Under the pieces are notes generated by a model. That model did no database searches, was not told where the DNA came from, and saw only the letters and a list, made by a program, of their open reading frames with translations. A program made the translations under genes and the position numbers. From positions 1,798,001 to 1,862,000 of the forward strand of contig LSAX01000005.1 of NCBI GenBank assembly GCA_001557505.1: 64,000 bases of DNA, in the 5' to 3' direction. The stretch is from Reticulascus tulasneorum. Its lineage: Eukaryota; Ascomycota; Sordariomycetes; Glomerellales; Reticulascaceae. Shown in pieces: positions 1 through 11,485 of the stretch. Every line of letters begins with the position of its first letter. Within the stretch, counting starts at the first letter, position 1.

Positions 1-479
1 ACGAGGAGCCGGACCAGCAGGAAGACCAGCCTCGGTTCCGTGAGCCACGCATCGAGGATCTCCAGGCCGTGTTTCGCATCCGCTACTCGGGGGATGTAAA
101 GCTGCGCCTTACAGCTGAGATCCTTCTCGACTACCCAATGCCTAGCTTTGTCGGCATCCCAGTCAAGCTGAATGTCACGGGCATGACGTTTGACGGGGTG
201 GGTGTGCTGGCCAACATTCGGAAGCGGGTCCACTTCTGCTTTCTCAGTCCTGAGGATGCGCTCGCGGCGGTAGGGGCAGATGATGGGCAGGAGGAAGGTG
301 GTCCCAAGTTTGGGGGTCTCTTGCAGGAGATTCGGGTCGAGAGCGAGATTGGGCAACGAGAAGGGGGAAAGCAGAGTCTGAAGAACGTTGGCAAAGTAGA
401 ACGGTTTGTGCTGGAGCAGGTCAGGAGGATATTCGAGGACGAGTTTGTATATCCCAGTTTCTGGACGTTCTTGGTATGA
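1..479 (+). CDS. MDM12: Mdm12, ERMES complex subunit (C-terminal part)
   Basis: The open frame enters from the left edge (first full codon at base 3) and ends at TGA 477-479, giving about 158 C-terminal residues. Mdm12 is the cytosolic SMP-domain subunit of the ER-mitochondria encounter structure, which tethers the two membranes and moves phospholipids between them. The reading contains the family's conserved SMP stretch: a [17 protein letters not shown] segment, a [19 protein letters not shown] segment and a terminal [19 protein letters not shown]. These match my memory of fungal Mdm12 closely. The acidic or glycine-rich insertion after the [10 protein letters not shown] part is typical of filamentous fungi. 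The N-terminal half lies outside the window. The gene converges on VPS28, with 79 bp between stop codons. Confidence 0.9.
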   Translation, partial: EEPDQQEDQPRFREPRIEDLQAVFRIRYSGDVKLRLTAEILLDYPMPSFVGIPVKLNVTGMTFDGVGVLANIRKRVHFCFLSPEDALAAVGADDGQEEGGPKFGGLLQEIRVESEIGQREGGKQSLKNVGKVERFVLEQVRRIFEDEFVYPSFWTFLV

Positions 480-558
480 GCTTCGCAGCTCGACGAAATA
501 TTTGACATTAGAGGCTATATGGTCACAAGCTACCGATCTTCTATCATGCCACTAGCGG

Positions 559-1395
559 TTACGTTAAGGTGCTCTTGAAACCCTGGTAAGCCTGCTGAAT
601 ATCCAACTCCAGCTCCCGCGCCTGCTTCTCGCTCAGTTCGTCCGTCGCCTTCATCTGGTTCAGTGTGATGAGCCATTGCACGATCTTGCCCCTGTTCTCG
701 AAGTCCCGATCTGTGACTTTATTGACGGATTGGATCACGTCCGACAACAAAGGATGGAGCTGATCCTTCGATAGCAGGCCCAGTTTCACGGCATCCAGAA
801 ACGTTATGAACTCCTGTGTCGCCTCCAAAATGAGCGTACCGCTTGTATTGCCTGACGCTGCTGGAGTGGGCGCAGAGCCTGCCGTGGCCGTGACCGTTGT
901 CGACGGCAAACCGACTCGTATTCGTTCTGTTGCGCGGGGGACCTCAAGCTACAGTTACTAGTCAGTGTCAATCTTATTTAGAATTGAAGCATAGGTAACG
1001 TACATCCCACTCTGCCTTGAACTCCTCCAGGCCTACAAAGGCCTTTGCGACAGTCTCATCCGCCAGAATCGACTTGTATTGCTTTAGTGATCGTTCACAT
1101 ATCTCTGTATAGTCCGCCTCGGGTATGGCATCTTTCAAGAATGCCTTTTCGAGCTCGTCCAGCGTGACTATAATGCTGAATATTTCCGCCAGCGAGTCTT
1201 GGAGGTCGCGCTCAGCGCGGGTTTCGGCGAGCTTGACTTCCTGCGGTGCTGTCAGTGTTAGATGGGCATCATGGCGGGGGAGGGGTAGCGGGGAGAAGGC
1301 ACTCGACTCGCCTCGTCTAGGTTGATACTCGCTGATAACGTTGTGTTTGGGACATAGCTATGCGGAGTCGGCGCATAGGATTGCCTGGGCATCAT
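559..1395 (-). CDS. VPS28: Vps28, ESCRT-I subunit
   Basis: Three exons on the minus strand: 1395-1303, 1240-1004 and 948-559, with introns of 62 and 55 bp, both GT-AG and phase 0. The spliced product is 239 residues, the usual Vps28 length. Vps28 is a core subunit of ESCRT-I, which sorts ubiquitinated cargo into multivesicular endosomes. Exon 2 carries the N-terminal coiled-coil core (LDELEKAFLKDAIPEADY, then a conserved VGLEEFKAEWD). Exon 3 carries the four-helix C-terminal domain that contacts ESCRT-II (FITFLDAVKLGLLSKDQLHP through to the terminal QAYQGFKSTLT). A Ser/Thr/Ala-rich linker joins them. Two ATGs in a row, at 1395 and 1392, make the exact start ambiguous by one residue. NOC2 diverges from it across a 271-bp promoter region. 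Confidence 0.92.
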
Positions 1396-1666
1396 CGTTG
1401 CGGTCTTTGGCGCACTTTGAATGGCTTCATCGTTGAAGGGAGGTACTCGAGCTTGTGGGTTATCCAGCTGCTCTATGACAACCTGGTGGCAGAATGAGCT
1501 TGACCGCCTACTGTTGCACCATTTTGGGACTGGCGGCCCGCCGATAAGACTGTCCGATAAGCATCTGCCAGAAAATTTTGAGATGCACCACCACACCCAC
1601 CAATCGATACCTTCGCTTCTGCAAGTCCGCAATTCAAGCACTCAATTGTGCTCGAATCATCCCAAA

Positions 1667-4009
1667 ATGGCTCCCTCCAAGAAGAATGTGAAGGCGACCA
1701 AGAAATTCGAAAAGAAGCATTTGAAGGGAGTCTTGGAAAAGCGAAAAGCCAATGCCAAAATCAAGCAGCGGCAGCAAGTCAAGGAGAAGAAGCAGTCGAA
1801 GCGGACCAAAGACTCTGAGTTTTACAAAGGCGGCGCCGACGGAGCGCCCAAGGTCAATGGGTCCAAGAAAGAAGCCAATGTCAGCGCCATGAGCGTTGAC
1901 GACTTTTTCCAGGGCGGCTTTGAGATCTTGGAGAAGGACACAAATGGCAAGAAAGCGGCGGGGAAGTCGGGCAAGAGGAAAAGAGAAGCGCGACCAGAGG
2001 AGTTCGATGTCTCTGACGATGGCGACCTATCCGACATGTCTGTTGACGACCAGCCCGTGGTCAGCGACAGTGAGGATGGCGGCAGCGACGCTGCAGCGGA
2101 ACCAGATCGGGGCATGAGCAAGAAGGCCATGGACGACCTGGCCGAGAAGGATCCAGAGTTTTACAAGTTCCTCAAGGACAACGACCCGGAAACGCTAGAC
2201 TTCGATGAGAACGCAGACTTGGCTGAGGTTGACGCACTGAGCGCGAGCAGCGAAGAGTCTGGGGACGAGCAGCCCAAAAAGAAGCGAAAGAAGGAGAAGA
2301 AACAGTCCAAGAAGGCCAAAGAAGAGTCCGAAAACGACGGCGGGGTCGACAACGAGCTTACGGGGGAAATGGTGACCAAGTGGAAGCAACTGATGGAGGA
2401 GAAGCACTCTTTGAGGGCCGCCAGGCAAGTCGTCCTGGCATTCCGTTGTGCGGCCCATCTCAACGAGGACGACGGAGATGATGAAAAGAATTCACGGTAT
2501 ACGATCTCCAGTCCCGAGGTTTTCCACCAGATCGTGGTCGTGGCACTCAAGCAAGTCCCGGCCATCATTAACCACCACCTGCCGAGCAAAGAGTCCTCTT
2601 CGGGCAGGGTCTATGTACCGTCAGACTCGAAGAAGTTCCAGACCCTCACGATTCTCTTGAAGACTTACACCACCTCGGTCATACATCTTCTGAGCACCCT
2701 GTCCGACGACGCCACCCTCCGACTCACGATATCTTCATTGGAGCCCCTGGTGCCGTACCTGCTATCGTTTCGTAAGCTGCTTAAGGTCTTGATCAAGACT
2801 GTCGTAAACTTCTGGTCGCAAGCATCCACTTCACAGGCAACCAAGATCGCATCCTTCCTCGTCCTGCGAAGGCTCGTTGTCATTGGAGATCGCGGTATCA
2901 GGGAAGCGGTGCTCAAAGCCACGTACCAAGGACTCATCCAGGGGAGTCGGGTGACAACTGTCAATACAATCCAGGGCATCAACCTGATGAAGAATTCGGC
3001 CGCGGAGCTGTGGGGTATCGATCAGAACGTAGGTTATACGACTGCTTTTACCTTCATCCGGCAGCTTGCAATCCACCTGCGTAACAGCATTGTCCACAAC
3101 CAGAACGACGCCTACAAGATCATCTACAACTGGCAGTATGTTCACTCGCTCGACTTTTGGTCATGCATGCTTGCAGAGCACTGCAGTCCCATGAAGGAGG
3201 CAGAAGCAGGCAAGGAATCTCAGCTCAAGCTCTTGATCTATCCATTGGTGCAAGTTACACTGGGAGCCATGCGATTGATCCCAACGGCTGTCTACTTCCC
3301 GCTGCGCTTCCAGCTCATCCGCTCCGTCCTCCGCATCTCACGCGCAACCAATACTTACGTCCCCCTGGCATCCGCCCTCCTCGAAGTCCTGGAATCAGCG
3401 GAGATGAAGAAGCCGCCCAAGGCCACAACCGTCAAGCCACTCGACTTCAGCGTTGCCTACAAGGCGCCCAAGTCATACCTCCGGACCCGCATCTACCAAG
3501 ACGGTGTTGGCGACCAGGTCGTTGAGCTCTTGGGCGAGTACTTCACCCTCTGGGCCAAGTCCATTGCCTTCCCAGAATTCGCGCTCCCCGTCCTCATCCA
3601 GCTGAAGCGCTGGCTCAAGCAGGCGCGAAAGAGGGGCTCCGGCAACAATAACAACAAGCTCACGTCCACGCTCGTCCTTCTCGTGCAAAAGGTTGAGGCA
3701 AACGCCAAGTTCATCGAGGAGAAGCGTGCCAAAGTCGACTTTGCCCCTAGGGATCGTGCCCAGGTGGATGCATTCCTGAAGGAGTTTGAGTGGGAAAAGA
3801 CGCCATTGGGCGCGTATATTGTAGCCCAGAGGACGCTGCGGTCGGAGCGGGCTAAAGTTATGGAGGAAGCGCGGCGAGCCGACGAGAAGAAGCGGAAGGA
3901 GGAGGAGCGGGAGGCGGTGGAGGAGCAGGAGGTCGAAGACGAAGAAGAAGAGTTTGAGGAGGAGCTTATTGGTGAAGATATGGAGGTTGAAGACGAGGAT
4001 GACGAGTAG
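1667..4009 (+). CDS. NOC2: Noc2, nucleolar complex protein for 60S ribosome biogenesis
   Basis: An uninterrupted 780-residue frame. The ATG at 1667 sits in a good context (CAAAATGG). The same frame is open upstream to an ATG at 1421, but that would overlap the VPS28 promoter and adds a sequence unlike the family. Noc2 pairs with Noc1 and then Noc3 on pre-60S particles and helps move them from nucleolus to nucleoplasm. The N-terminus is very basic (lysine runs, a nucleolar signal), followed by acidic blocks including SVDDFFQGGFEIL. The central 350 residues are the helical-repeat Noc2 domain, with segments such as LMKNSAAELWGID, AFTFIRQLAIHLRN and DFWSCMLAEHC. The protein closes with a Glu/Asp-rich tail. 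Length is close to the yeast protein plus longer charged ends. No intron was seen. Confidence 0.93.
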   Translation: MAPSKKNVKATKKFEKKHLKGVLEKRKANAKIKQRQQVKEKKQSKRTKDSEFYKGGADGAPKVNGSKKEANVSAMSVDDFFQGGFEILEKDTNGKKAAGKSGKRKREARPEEFDVSDDGDLSDMSVDDQPVVSDSEDGGSDAAAEPDRGMSKKAMDDLAEKDPEFYKFLKDNDPETLDFDENADLAEVDALSASSEESGDEQPKKKRKKEKKQSKKAKEESENDGGVDNELTGEMVTKWKQLMEEKHSLRAARQVVLAFRCAAHLNEDDGDDEKNSRYTISSPEVFHQIVVVALKQVPAIINHHLPSKESSSGRVYVPSDSKKFQTLTILLKTYTTSVIHLLSTLSDDATLRLTISSLEPLVPYLLSFRKLLKVLIKTVVNFWSQASTSQATKIASFLVLRRLVVIGDRGIREAVLKATYQGLIQGSRVTTVNTIQGINLMKNSAAELWGIDQNVGYTTAFTFIRQLAIHLRNSIVHNQNDAYKIIYNWQYVHSLDFWSCMLAEHCSPMKEAEAGKESQLKLLIYPLVQVTLGAMRLIPTAVYFPLRFQLIRSVLRISRATNTYVPLASALLEVLESAEMKKPPKATTVKPLDFSVAYKAPKSYLRTRIYQDGVGDQVVELLGEYFTLWAKSIAFPEFALPVLIQLKRWLKQARKRGSGNNNNKLTSTLVLLVQKVEANAKFIEEKRAKVDFAPRDRAQVDAFLKEFEWEKTPLGAYIVAQRTLRSERAKVMEEARRADEKKRKEEEREAVEEQEVEDEEEEFEEELIGEDMEVEDEDDE

Positions 4010-4142
4010 TGCTTGCAGCATTAGGTCAAGATACCAATAATCTGGATGGAGTACAAAATTCAATTTTCCGGCCATGTTCCCTAGCGTGCCCATATCCATA
4101 CACTCCCAAGAAACCTGATGTCTGCCATAAGGAATTGCCCAT

Positions 4143-6662
4143 TCAATCATCATCCACCCTGAGAGGCTCCGAGTACGTAGCCATATCACTGAAGTCATCG
4201 TCGTCGTTATCCTCCATTTTGATACCCACAAACCCCTCCGAATCATCTGAATCCTCATCCCGAGTCACCGGTGCGGGAGCCGACTTTTGTCGTACCGGTA
4301 GGCTCTTGTGCGTCGGGCCGGTAAATACGGGAACGCTGTGAGTTTGTGGTAGAGGGGCTCGTTGAGCTGGGACATGGCTGGCTGCAGATATGCTCGCAGG
4401 CTCTTGCCTCGTCGGTTTAGGAGCCGGCGCGGTCCGGAGGGGGTCCTCAGTTGCGGAGGCCAAGGGGTCAACGCTTTCCGTGACGGCTGCCGTGCTAGTT
4501 CGCAGGACCTTGGTCCTGTTCGGGTTGGGCTTCTTAGGTGGCGGGTCAGGATGGCCGGCCACTTTTAGCTCGTCGGGGAATCTGGTGCTGCTCCTCGACT
4601 GTACCATTTGCGGCCGCGGCGGCTCGGGGGGCAGATCGTCCAGCTGGATCAGCATGCCCGTCTCGGAACCAGCCTCCTGGTCCTTGATCTTTATATCTTC
4701 GTCCGTTTCGATGGCGCCCTCGCCGCCCCTGATATTGGGAAAGCCGCATCTCGTCAGAATCTTGGCGATGAGATCCGGGTATCGGAGGTGGCCGCTTACT
4801 TCGGCGCTGAGGTCGAGATTCTCGACGCCCTCGAGGTCTCTGATCGCCTGCAGGCCGGCGATCCCAAGCTGCAGGCTGGTGGCGCGGTACAAGAAGCCCA
4901 GGATGTAGTCATTCTCCGAGTAGACGTTGAAGACCTTGCCGGAGACCACGGTGCGGAGCATCTGCCAGTGGATCTGGTCAGAGGGCACTGGCGCCCCGAT
5001 CAGGACGACTGTGTCGATGAGGCCGAAGGCTCGACGCTCGGCGAGGGAACGAAGACAGGAGTAGATGGCGCGGGCACCGAGGGAGTAGCCCACCAGTGTG
5101 ACTGGTCTTTCCCCTTGAACCTTGTTGATGAGCGCGTCCGCGAGCACCCGGCCGGCCTTTTCGGACCTGTTTCGAGCCAGACTAAAAGGGTTGTCGATCT
5201 TTGTGGCTGCACTGAGGAGATACGCGGGCCAGAGGGCAGCCCAGAGCGACGCAAGGACCGTCCGCTTGAGGATCTCGAGCTTGACGTAGTTCCAGGCGTA
5301 GGAGGAGACGAGGCCCTCCAGCTCGGTTCCCAAAGCCAAGAGGCTCTTCATCTCGTAGCGCAGCGCGAAGACCTCGGATTCGTCCCCGAGAACCCTCCAT
5401 GGTTTGGTGACGTCCTCTTTCGCCGTCAGCCAGCCGTTGACCCCGATCGTCACACGGAGGCGTCTGCCTTGCTTGGCGTCGGCTTCGGATTTCTTATAGT
5501 CCTGGCCCCATTCATCCTTCAACGGGAGGAAGCGGAAGTCTTCGACCTCCTTGGCGTACGTGTCCATCATCTCTCCCTAGCGATCAGAGTCAGTAACGAC
5601 ACGAATTTTTACAACTATTCAGGCGCATCTCACCGTCATTTTGGCCCCAAAGGCTCCGAAAAGGGTCCCGACTAATGCTCCATTCATCCAGAAGATTCCC
5701 AGAAACGAAGCCACGCCTCCTAGTCCGACACTACCCATCAGGCCACCGATGGCGCCAGCGACCACGGGGGCAGCCAAGCCGCCGGTGATTCCGATTACCG
5801 CGGCGCCGGCCACGGATGCCAGTCCGACTTTCCAGAAGCGGTTGGACTGGTTCTCCTGTCTCCGTTTGGCAGCCTCAGCATCCGCCGACATGGCGGCCTT
5901 GTTGCCGTCGCTGTCCGCGGCGGTCGAGGATTCTACGAGAGACTTGGCAATCTCGGTCTCCTCCTTGATCAGAGAGTCCAAGGGCAGGTCGAAAGCGGAG
6001 GCCAGATACAAAGCCAACGCCCTAGAGTGAGCTGAATAGTTGCCGGTGGACAAGACGATCAGCAGCAGGCAGCTGAGCAGTTCTTTTCTGTCCTCGGTTG
6101 GGATCGTCGTGAACCGACTCGGGATGGGGTGGTAGTGGTTTTGGAGGGCGATCACCTGTGGGGACTTTTCGGGCCCTCTGGGCTTCGGCTCATCTCCAAA
6201 GCTTAGTAGATCCTCGCCGTCGCTGGGCATTTCTCGCTTCAGCTTGGCGATGTTCTCCTGGCGCTTCTTCCGGGCATCCAGGATCTTGTTGTCGTCGGGC
6301 GCCGACGCGATCTCCTTCAACTTGGTCAAGATTTCTTTTCGCCACGCATCAAAGTGCTGAAGTGCAGCCTTGCGCAAGGCGACCAGCTCCGCGGTCGGGG
6401 CTACAGTCCGCTGGTAGTCGGTGTCACGGGCAGGGCTGGCGCCATCACGACTGCCGTCCGGCTGAACGAACAGTGGAGCGGTGTGAGCATCTCGCTGCAC
6501 GGCTAGGACGTTGGGCGAGTCGGGCTCGAGATCACTGGCTTTCAGCTCGAGCTCAGAGCGCATGTATCCCGTGATGTCGAAAACCAGAGTGTAGAACGCT
6601 CGTCGTCGGGCGACGTTGAGCACCACCAATAGCTGGCGGGGGTCGGCTGCTAAGGGAGCCAT
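4143..6662 (-). CDS. DUF726 family membrane protein with lipase-like alpha/beta-hydrolase fold (TMCO4/Mil1-like)
   Basis: Two exons, 6662-5634 and 5576-4143, separated by a 57-bp phase-0 intron, give an 820-residue protein. Exon 1 holds a helical N-terminal region. It ends in strongly hydrophobic, glycine-rich segments (GITGGLAAPVVAGAIGGLMG and the stretch after it) that look like a membrane hairpin. Exon 2 holds the DUF726 hydrolase domain: TIGVNGWL (oxyanion region), then a GYSLG motif with the presumed nucleophile Ser508, and VLIGAPVPSD. The C-terminal 200 residues are proline-rich and disordered, and end in acidic patches. Relatives are vertebrate TMCO4 and yeast Mil1, which has been linked to the AP-1 adaptor. 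Substrate and activity are unknown. It converges on NOC2 with 133 bp between stops. Confidence 0.87.
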
Positions 6663-7574
6663 GGTGGATGGTTGTCTCTCGCGTCATCAACGGCCTTGCT
6701 CTTTCGGTCCAGAGAGACTGTGAGGGAAGTTCTCTATTGTCAACAATTATCACAACTGCTGCGAGTTGGAGTCGTGTCCTTCTCGCGTTCGTGATAACGC
6801 CAAGGGACGTTGTTGGTTCATAGTGTGGTCCAGGCAGGCAGCCTTACAGGCAGCTGCGCCGCAGTCATCCCTGCATTGGCCATTAATCGCCCTGAAAGGA
6901 GTGAGATCCTAGCCGGCGGCTCAAAATCTAACGTCTTGTCCAATGACAGACAGTTCACAGCACCTTATAAGAGGGGAATTTGGGGGAGAGATATCTGAAG
7001 TACATCGAGCCCAATCTCGCCCTGTTGCAACTCGGCACGTCCCACTGCCTGGCCAGATGCAAAGCCACAAATACCTAACAAATTAGTCCCTAAACTTGTC
7101 CAATTTCAGAAAAGAGAGTTTTGTTGCCTTATGCCATCGAATCTATTTATTCAGTATTAGAATTTTTACCGTCATTCGGAATCCACCTGACTACCTCGGA
7201 CGGCACTCTTACAGTAAAACTTATTCGTCGGCCAGACATGGAATTGCAGCCCTGGGATGTAGACCATTTTTGCTAAGCGCACAGGCCAATCACGGGTGGG
7301 GCATTATGCTGTCGCGGAGTAGAGTCATCATTCTTCCCTTTATCTAAGATTCAATAATACAGTCAGAATTTCTATGTAATCTATCATTCTTACACGCGTC
7401 CAAAGACCCTAATTATGCAATTAAAACCTCTATTTAATTACTCCAACCCCAGACATTTGCCAAGCCGTCATCTGAGCCGGGTTCCCAAACTCCTGAGCTC
7501 CACCGCTCGTAACCATAACTCCAATCACACCAGTGCCCGCTGACTGAATCCCGCATCAAACATTAAGTACGGCA
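6663..7574. other. Intergenic region between DUF726 gene and MFS gene
   Basis: About 0.9 kb. It lies upstream of the DUF726 start and downstream of the MFS stop. The part from roughly 7040 to 7450 is clearly AT-richer than its surroundings. I see no coding frame with family resemblance and no terminal repeats, so it may be old decayed sequence, but nothing identifies its source. Confidence 0.5.
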
Positions 7575-9430
7575 TTACACTTTTTCACTCTCCGCGCCGC
7601 TCTCCAGGTCAACCGGGCTTGTGCTCTGCTCCCTCTGGACAAGTTTCTGTTGGGAAACGTGCTCCTGTTCTAAGCTGTAGCTCTTGACTGTGGCGCTCAG
7701 CAGCAGCGAGACGCCGCCGAAGGCAATCATGGATATCCAGATGGCCCGCAGGGCGTCGTTGTACGCGATTATCAGAAGATCGCGGCTAGCGTCGTCGGGC
7801 ATATGCTTGATGAGCTCGACCACGATGGTTGCGTCGCGGGAGTACTGGTCGGCGACGGACACGAATTGCGGAATGTCAAGAAGCTTCATCTTGAATGCGT
7901 TCTGGAAGATGACGCCGGAGATGGCGACGCCGATGGACTGGCCGAATGTGCGGAGGAAGGAGAAGAACGCAGCTGCCTGACCGTTGAGCGCAGGTCTGAG
8001 ATGTGTTAGTGTATCTGGTTTACAATCGTGGGAGGAGTGACCACTTACTCGCAAGCGGCTTGGATCGAGAGAGCCATGGCAGGGAAGAGCATGCCTGTAC
8101 CAATGCCGATGGGGATGTTGAGCCATACCCATTGAGCGATGGTGCTCTCCGGCTTGAGGAGGTGCAGAAGGCCGGCGCCCAAGGTCGTCAGGACCCAGCC
8201 TCCCCAGAGCGACCATCGGTACTTGCCAGTCATTGCAGCAATGATGCCGACGGCGATACCAGCCGGTGCAACTGTCAGAGTTTCGGGGAGGACAGCGACG
8301 GCGGAGATGACAGGTGTGTAGAGCTTGACGGCCTGATAGTACAAGACTAACCTCTTAATTAGTCTTCCTGTTCTGTTGCTCGAGGGGGGGAATGCACTTA
8401 CCCATGAAGTATAGCAGCGACCACAGTATCGCGCCGTGGAAAATGGTCATGATATAGTTCGCAATCATAGTCCAGTTGTTAAAGATGCCCACGTTGATCA
8501 GCGGCTCCTTAGCCCACTTGAACTCCCAGTATCCAAATACCACGATGATGGCCAGGCCCAGGATGATAGGTACCAGCGTCCTCCACGAGTCCCACTCGTA
8601 CATGACACCACCGGTCGAGATTCCGAACAGCAGGCTGGTGCTGCCGACCGTGAAGAGGGCGGAGCCGAGGAAGTCGAACCGGGCAAGCTTGGCGAGGAAC
8701 TGGCCTGGAAGCTTGGCCTGGTTGAGAAAGAAGAAGATCATGACCACGCCGACGGCGATGATGGGAATATTAATCCAGAAGATCCACCGCCAGGAGGCAT
8801 TTTGCGCAAATCCAGCGCCTATAAGTGGCCCAGATACGGTTCCAATACTCCACATAGCAGAGAGGAGAGAGAGCCATTGACCTCGGACGGCGAGGGGGAC
8901 GAGGTCGGTGATGACTACCTCGGTGAGGGCGATGAGGCCGCCGCCGCCGACACCCTGGATGGTTCGGCCGACGAGGATGATGGTGAAGTTGTTGGCCACT
9001 GCGGCGACAATGGAGCCGGCCGCAAAAAAGACGGTGCAGACATAAATCAGCTACAAGGACAGTCAGCTTGTTTCTCTGCCTGTTGCGTGGCTGTTTCTGG
9101 TGTGTGAGCGTGGAAACCTACATTTTTGCGGCCAAAAATCGTGCTCAGAGAGGCAACCGTTGGTTGCAGCACTGTGCTGGCAAGGAGGAAGCTGGTGCCG
9201 GACCAGAATGCCTCAAGGGCGGTGCCACCAATGGCCGAGCTAATAGTTGGGAGGGCGACCGAGAGGGTGGTGGCATCGAAGGCCACGGCGAGGGCGAGCA
9301 CACACAGGGCGCTGATGGCGAGCAAAAAGTCGCGGGTGGGCTTGAAGACCGTCTTGCCCTTCTCATCGATGTGGGAGGTTGCCAAGGTGAGGACGGCGCC
9401 GGATGGAACATCCGTGTCGCTGGGAGACAT
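7575..9430 (-). CDS. MFS transporter, DHA2-like 14-TM drug/toxin exporter type
   Basis: Four exons: 9430-9122, 9050-8402, 8346-8049 and 7995-7575, with introns of 71, 55 and 53 bp, all GT-AG. Frames join cleanly to 558 residues. The protein is a multi-pass plasma or vacuolar membrane transporter. Visible marks are the first helix (FDATTLSVALPTI), a GRTIQGVGGGGLIALTEVVI segment (motif around TM4) and the motif-C-type GPLIGAGFAQNASWRWIFWI that is characteristic of 14-TM antiporters. A hydrophilic acidic C-terminus follows. The family includes Tri12/AflT-type exporters and general drug pumps; the substrate cannot be told from sequence. A TATAAG lies 191 bp upstream of the ATG. A Zn2Cys6 regulator diverges from it 3.4 kb away. 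Alternative roles in the same superfamily, such as siderophore or amino-acid transport, are not excluded. Confidence 0.9.
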
Positions 9431-9620
9431 GGCGGGCGGTGGGGTGGGGTGGGGTCAAGAATTCCGTGGTGGATGGAGTAAAACGGTAGCTCTCGGGTGC
9501 GTTTCTTGGATCGGGATGGGCTCGAGCTGGCCTCGCTTTTCGTTTATCGAAGTGTTGCTGTACAAGCCGGTGCTGGTCTGGCAAACCCAACGAACATCGA
9601 AAGGGAGGAAACTTGTACAC

Positions 9621-9626
9621 CTTATA
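9621..9626 (-). promoter_or_regulatory. Probable TATA box of the MFS transporter
   Basis: TATAAG on the minus strand, 191 bp upstream of the MFS start codon. It is followed downstream by a CT-rich leader, as expected for an inducible fungal promoter. The match alone is weak; position and orientation support it. Confidence 0.45.
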
Positions 9627-10413
9627 GTCTCGCTCCAGAATGCATGGGGCTGGAGCCTCAATCCCAATCCAGCACACGAGGGCCGAACGGGACCCCGGGA
9701 ACATGGGGGTGACATGCATGGCATCGTTGGCCCGACTCGCACCCGTGGGATAAGGTGCGAATAGTCCACGCCATCTGTCGGACATGTTGTTCTGGATCTC
9801 TCCGGGGCCATTCGCCCAGGTTGTCCTAGGTACCTACCGGCAGAGGGCCCAAGGGCGGTTGGCGGGCAAACTGCACACATCGCGCGGGGACATAGGGGGA
9901 TCAGACGACTTGGGCTTCGCAATGACGGCGAGATTTCCCAACTCGTCGTGTTTGCTTCGCTCCCGGGGGAACAAACTGGCCAACGTGCTGGTTCATTTCG
10001 GGCCTGCAGCCCGCGCATTGGGAGTGGGGGGTTAGGAGGCGGAGGAAATATCTGGCCGTGCTGTTGGACCGTCTCGATGGGGTGGTTCGGGGTTTGCGCC
10101 AACGTGCTTGCGTAGCTTGGTGTGTGTACCTGGGGCTAGACGTCTAGACGCAAGCCGTTAGAGCCATTTCGCACTCGGGAACAGGGTCGTTTTGGTCGCC
10201 CGGTCTAGCGCAGCGCGTTGGGATTGCGCCGGGCGGCAGCAAATGGGTGATTGAAAATTGTCACGGGCTCCTCTTGCTCTGCGTTCCTGATTGGGGGGGG
10301 AGAGCGACGATTGCATTTGTGGTGAGAGCTATCGGCCTCTGCGGACTACGTTATGGATTACGTGTGTATACGCCATTGACTTTTTGTTGTGGATATCTTT
10401 TGCTTCTTACCCA

Positions 10414-10432
10414 GGGGGGGGGGGGGGGGGGG
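10414..10432. repeat. Poly-G tract (19 bases)
   Basis: A run of 19 G bases in the MFS/regulator intergenic region. The length may be inexact because such runs are hard to sequence. Confidence 0.85.
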
Positions 10433-11168
10433 ATTCTTTTACTGAATCCTTTTTTCCCGCTTCGAATTGCAAATCAAACAGCATGTTTCTGGGTTTTTTT
10501 ATTTTAAATCTGGGGAGGCGAGCCTCGTCTCTTTCGGTTATAGTTTGCAGAAGGATGCGACCTGTCCCCATGACCTCACCCAGAACTGAATCGCAAGCAC
10601 GCGAGCAAACGGAGTTGAAATCTCGCATTTTCCTGTTTCCTCCTCATATTTTGACAAGCCTAGATACCCTCCCAACTTGCCGAGATAGGTGCAGATCTAC
10701 CACATACTCTATGAAGAGAAGACACTGGTACGGTGGTGTCACTAGAGGTACACACGCGGCTTCAGCTGAAAACCCCAATTAGGCGCCGCCTGCCAGGCGA
10801 AGTCGGCATAGGGAAACGATGATTCGAGAGATCCCTTAATCAACCTAACCCAACTAAGGTGGTTGATATCCCTTTCGGAGCCTTTTCCCCCCCAGCTGAA
10901 CTTGAGCTTGGAGGGCCGGGAAGAGAAATCTCCAACTACTCCATCTCACCATGTAAATCAACTTCAGCGTACGTGATATGTCTCCGCTGCTTACCGATGA
11001 ATTGCCAGAACAGGAAATGCATTCTGTCTAAATGCGTATCACTGCGATCGAGGTGGACTATGTAGTACTGAGGGCTCGGATGAATCGAACTCCTCCATGT
11101 CGTGGTCCAGCATGATGAACGTTTGGCAGAAGAAACCCTCCGCGCTCCCTTTCCCGAAGAGTTCGTAC

Positions 11169-11485
11169 TACGTAGTGGATGTAATGAGTAATGAGACTCG
11201 TGAGTAATAGGCAAGGTAATTAGGTAGTGACCGGGGGCCCCCTGCGACCCGACATCACGGTCCAAATCTTTTTGGTGGTAGCGACTAATACTACGTACAG
11301 CAGTAGTTAATTCCTATTACTACCCTACGTACAGAAGTAATTAAGTTATGTACGTAGAGGCAGGTGGCTGTGTGGGTGTTTCCAGCGGGCCTGGCTTCCG
11401 GATCCGGGAGCTCATTCTCAGCGACAGACTCTTCAAAACCTTGTTTCCCTCCCTCCCCCTCTGATCCATCCTACCTACATACGTA
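11169..11485. promoter_or_regulatory. Cluster of five TACGTA palindromes
   Basis: TACGTA occurs at 11169, 11292, 11326, 11351 and 11480, five times in 317 bp where chance would give about 0.1. Several copies sit in longer pieces such as CTACGTAG or are flanked by TAC/GTA repeats. The hexamer core is that of some bZIP sites (TTACGTAA-like), but the motif also recurs singly elsewhere in this window. A simple-sequence origin is therefore possible. Confidence 0.35.

Noticed and set aside
1421..1666. Upstream in-frame extension of NOC2 to ATG 1421
   Set aside because: Would run through the VPS28/NOC2 promoter; the added residues do not resemble Noc2, while ATG 1667 opens the usual Lys-rich start.
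4608..5675. 355-codon plus-strand frame
   Set aside because: Lies antisense to the DUF726 exon 2, which has recognisable motifs; a shadow frame of GC-rich coding DNA.
7040..7450. AT-rich segment as a transposon relic
   Set aside because: No terminal repeats, no target-site duplication and no transposase-like frame could be seen.
8436..9107. 223-codon plus-strand frame
   Set aside because: Antisense to MFS exon 2; charged, low-complexity translation without motifs.
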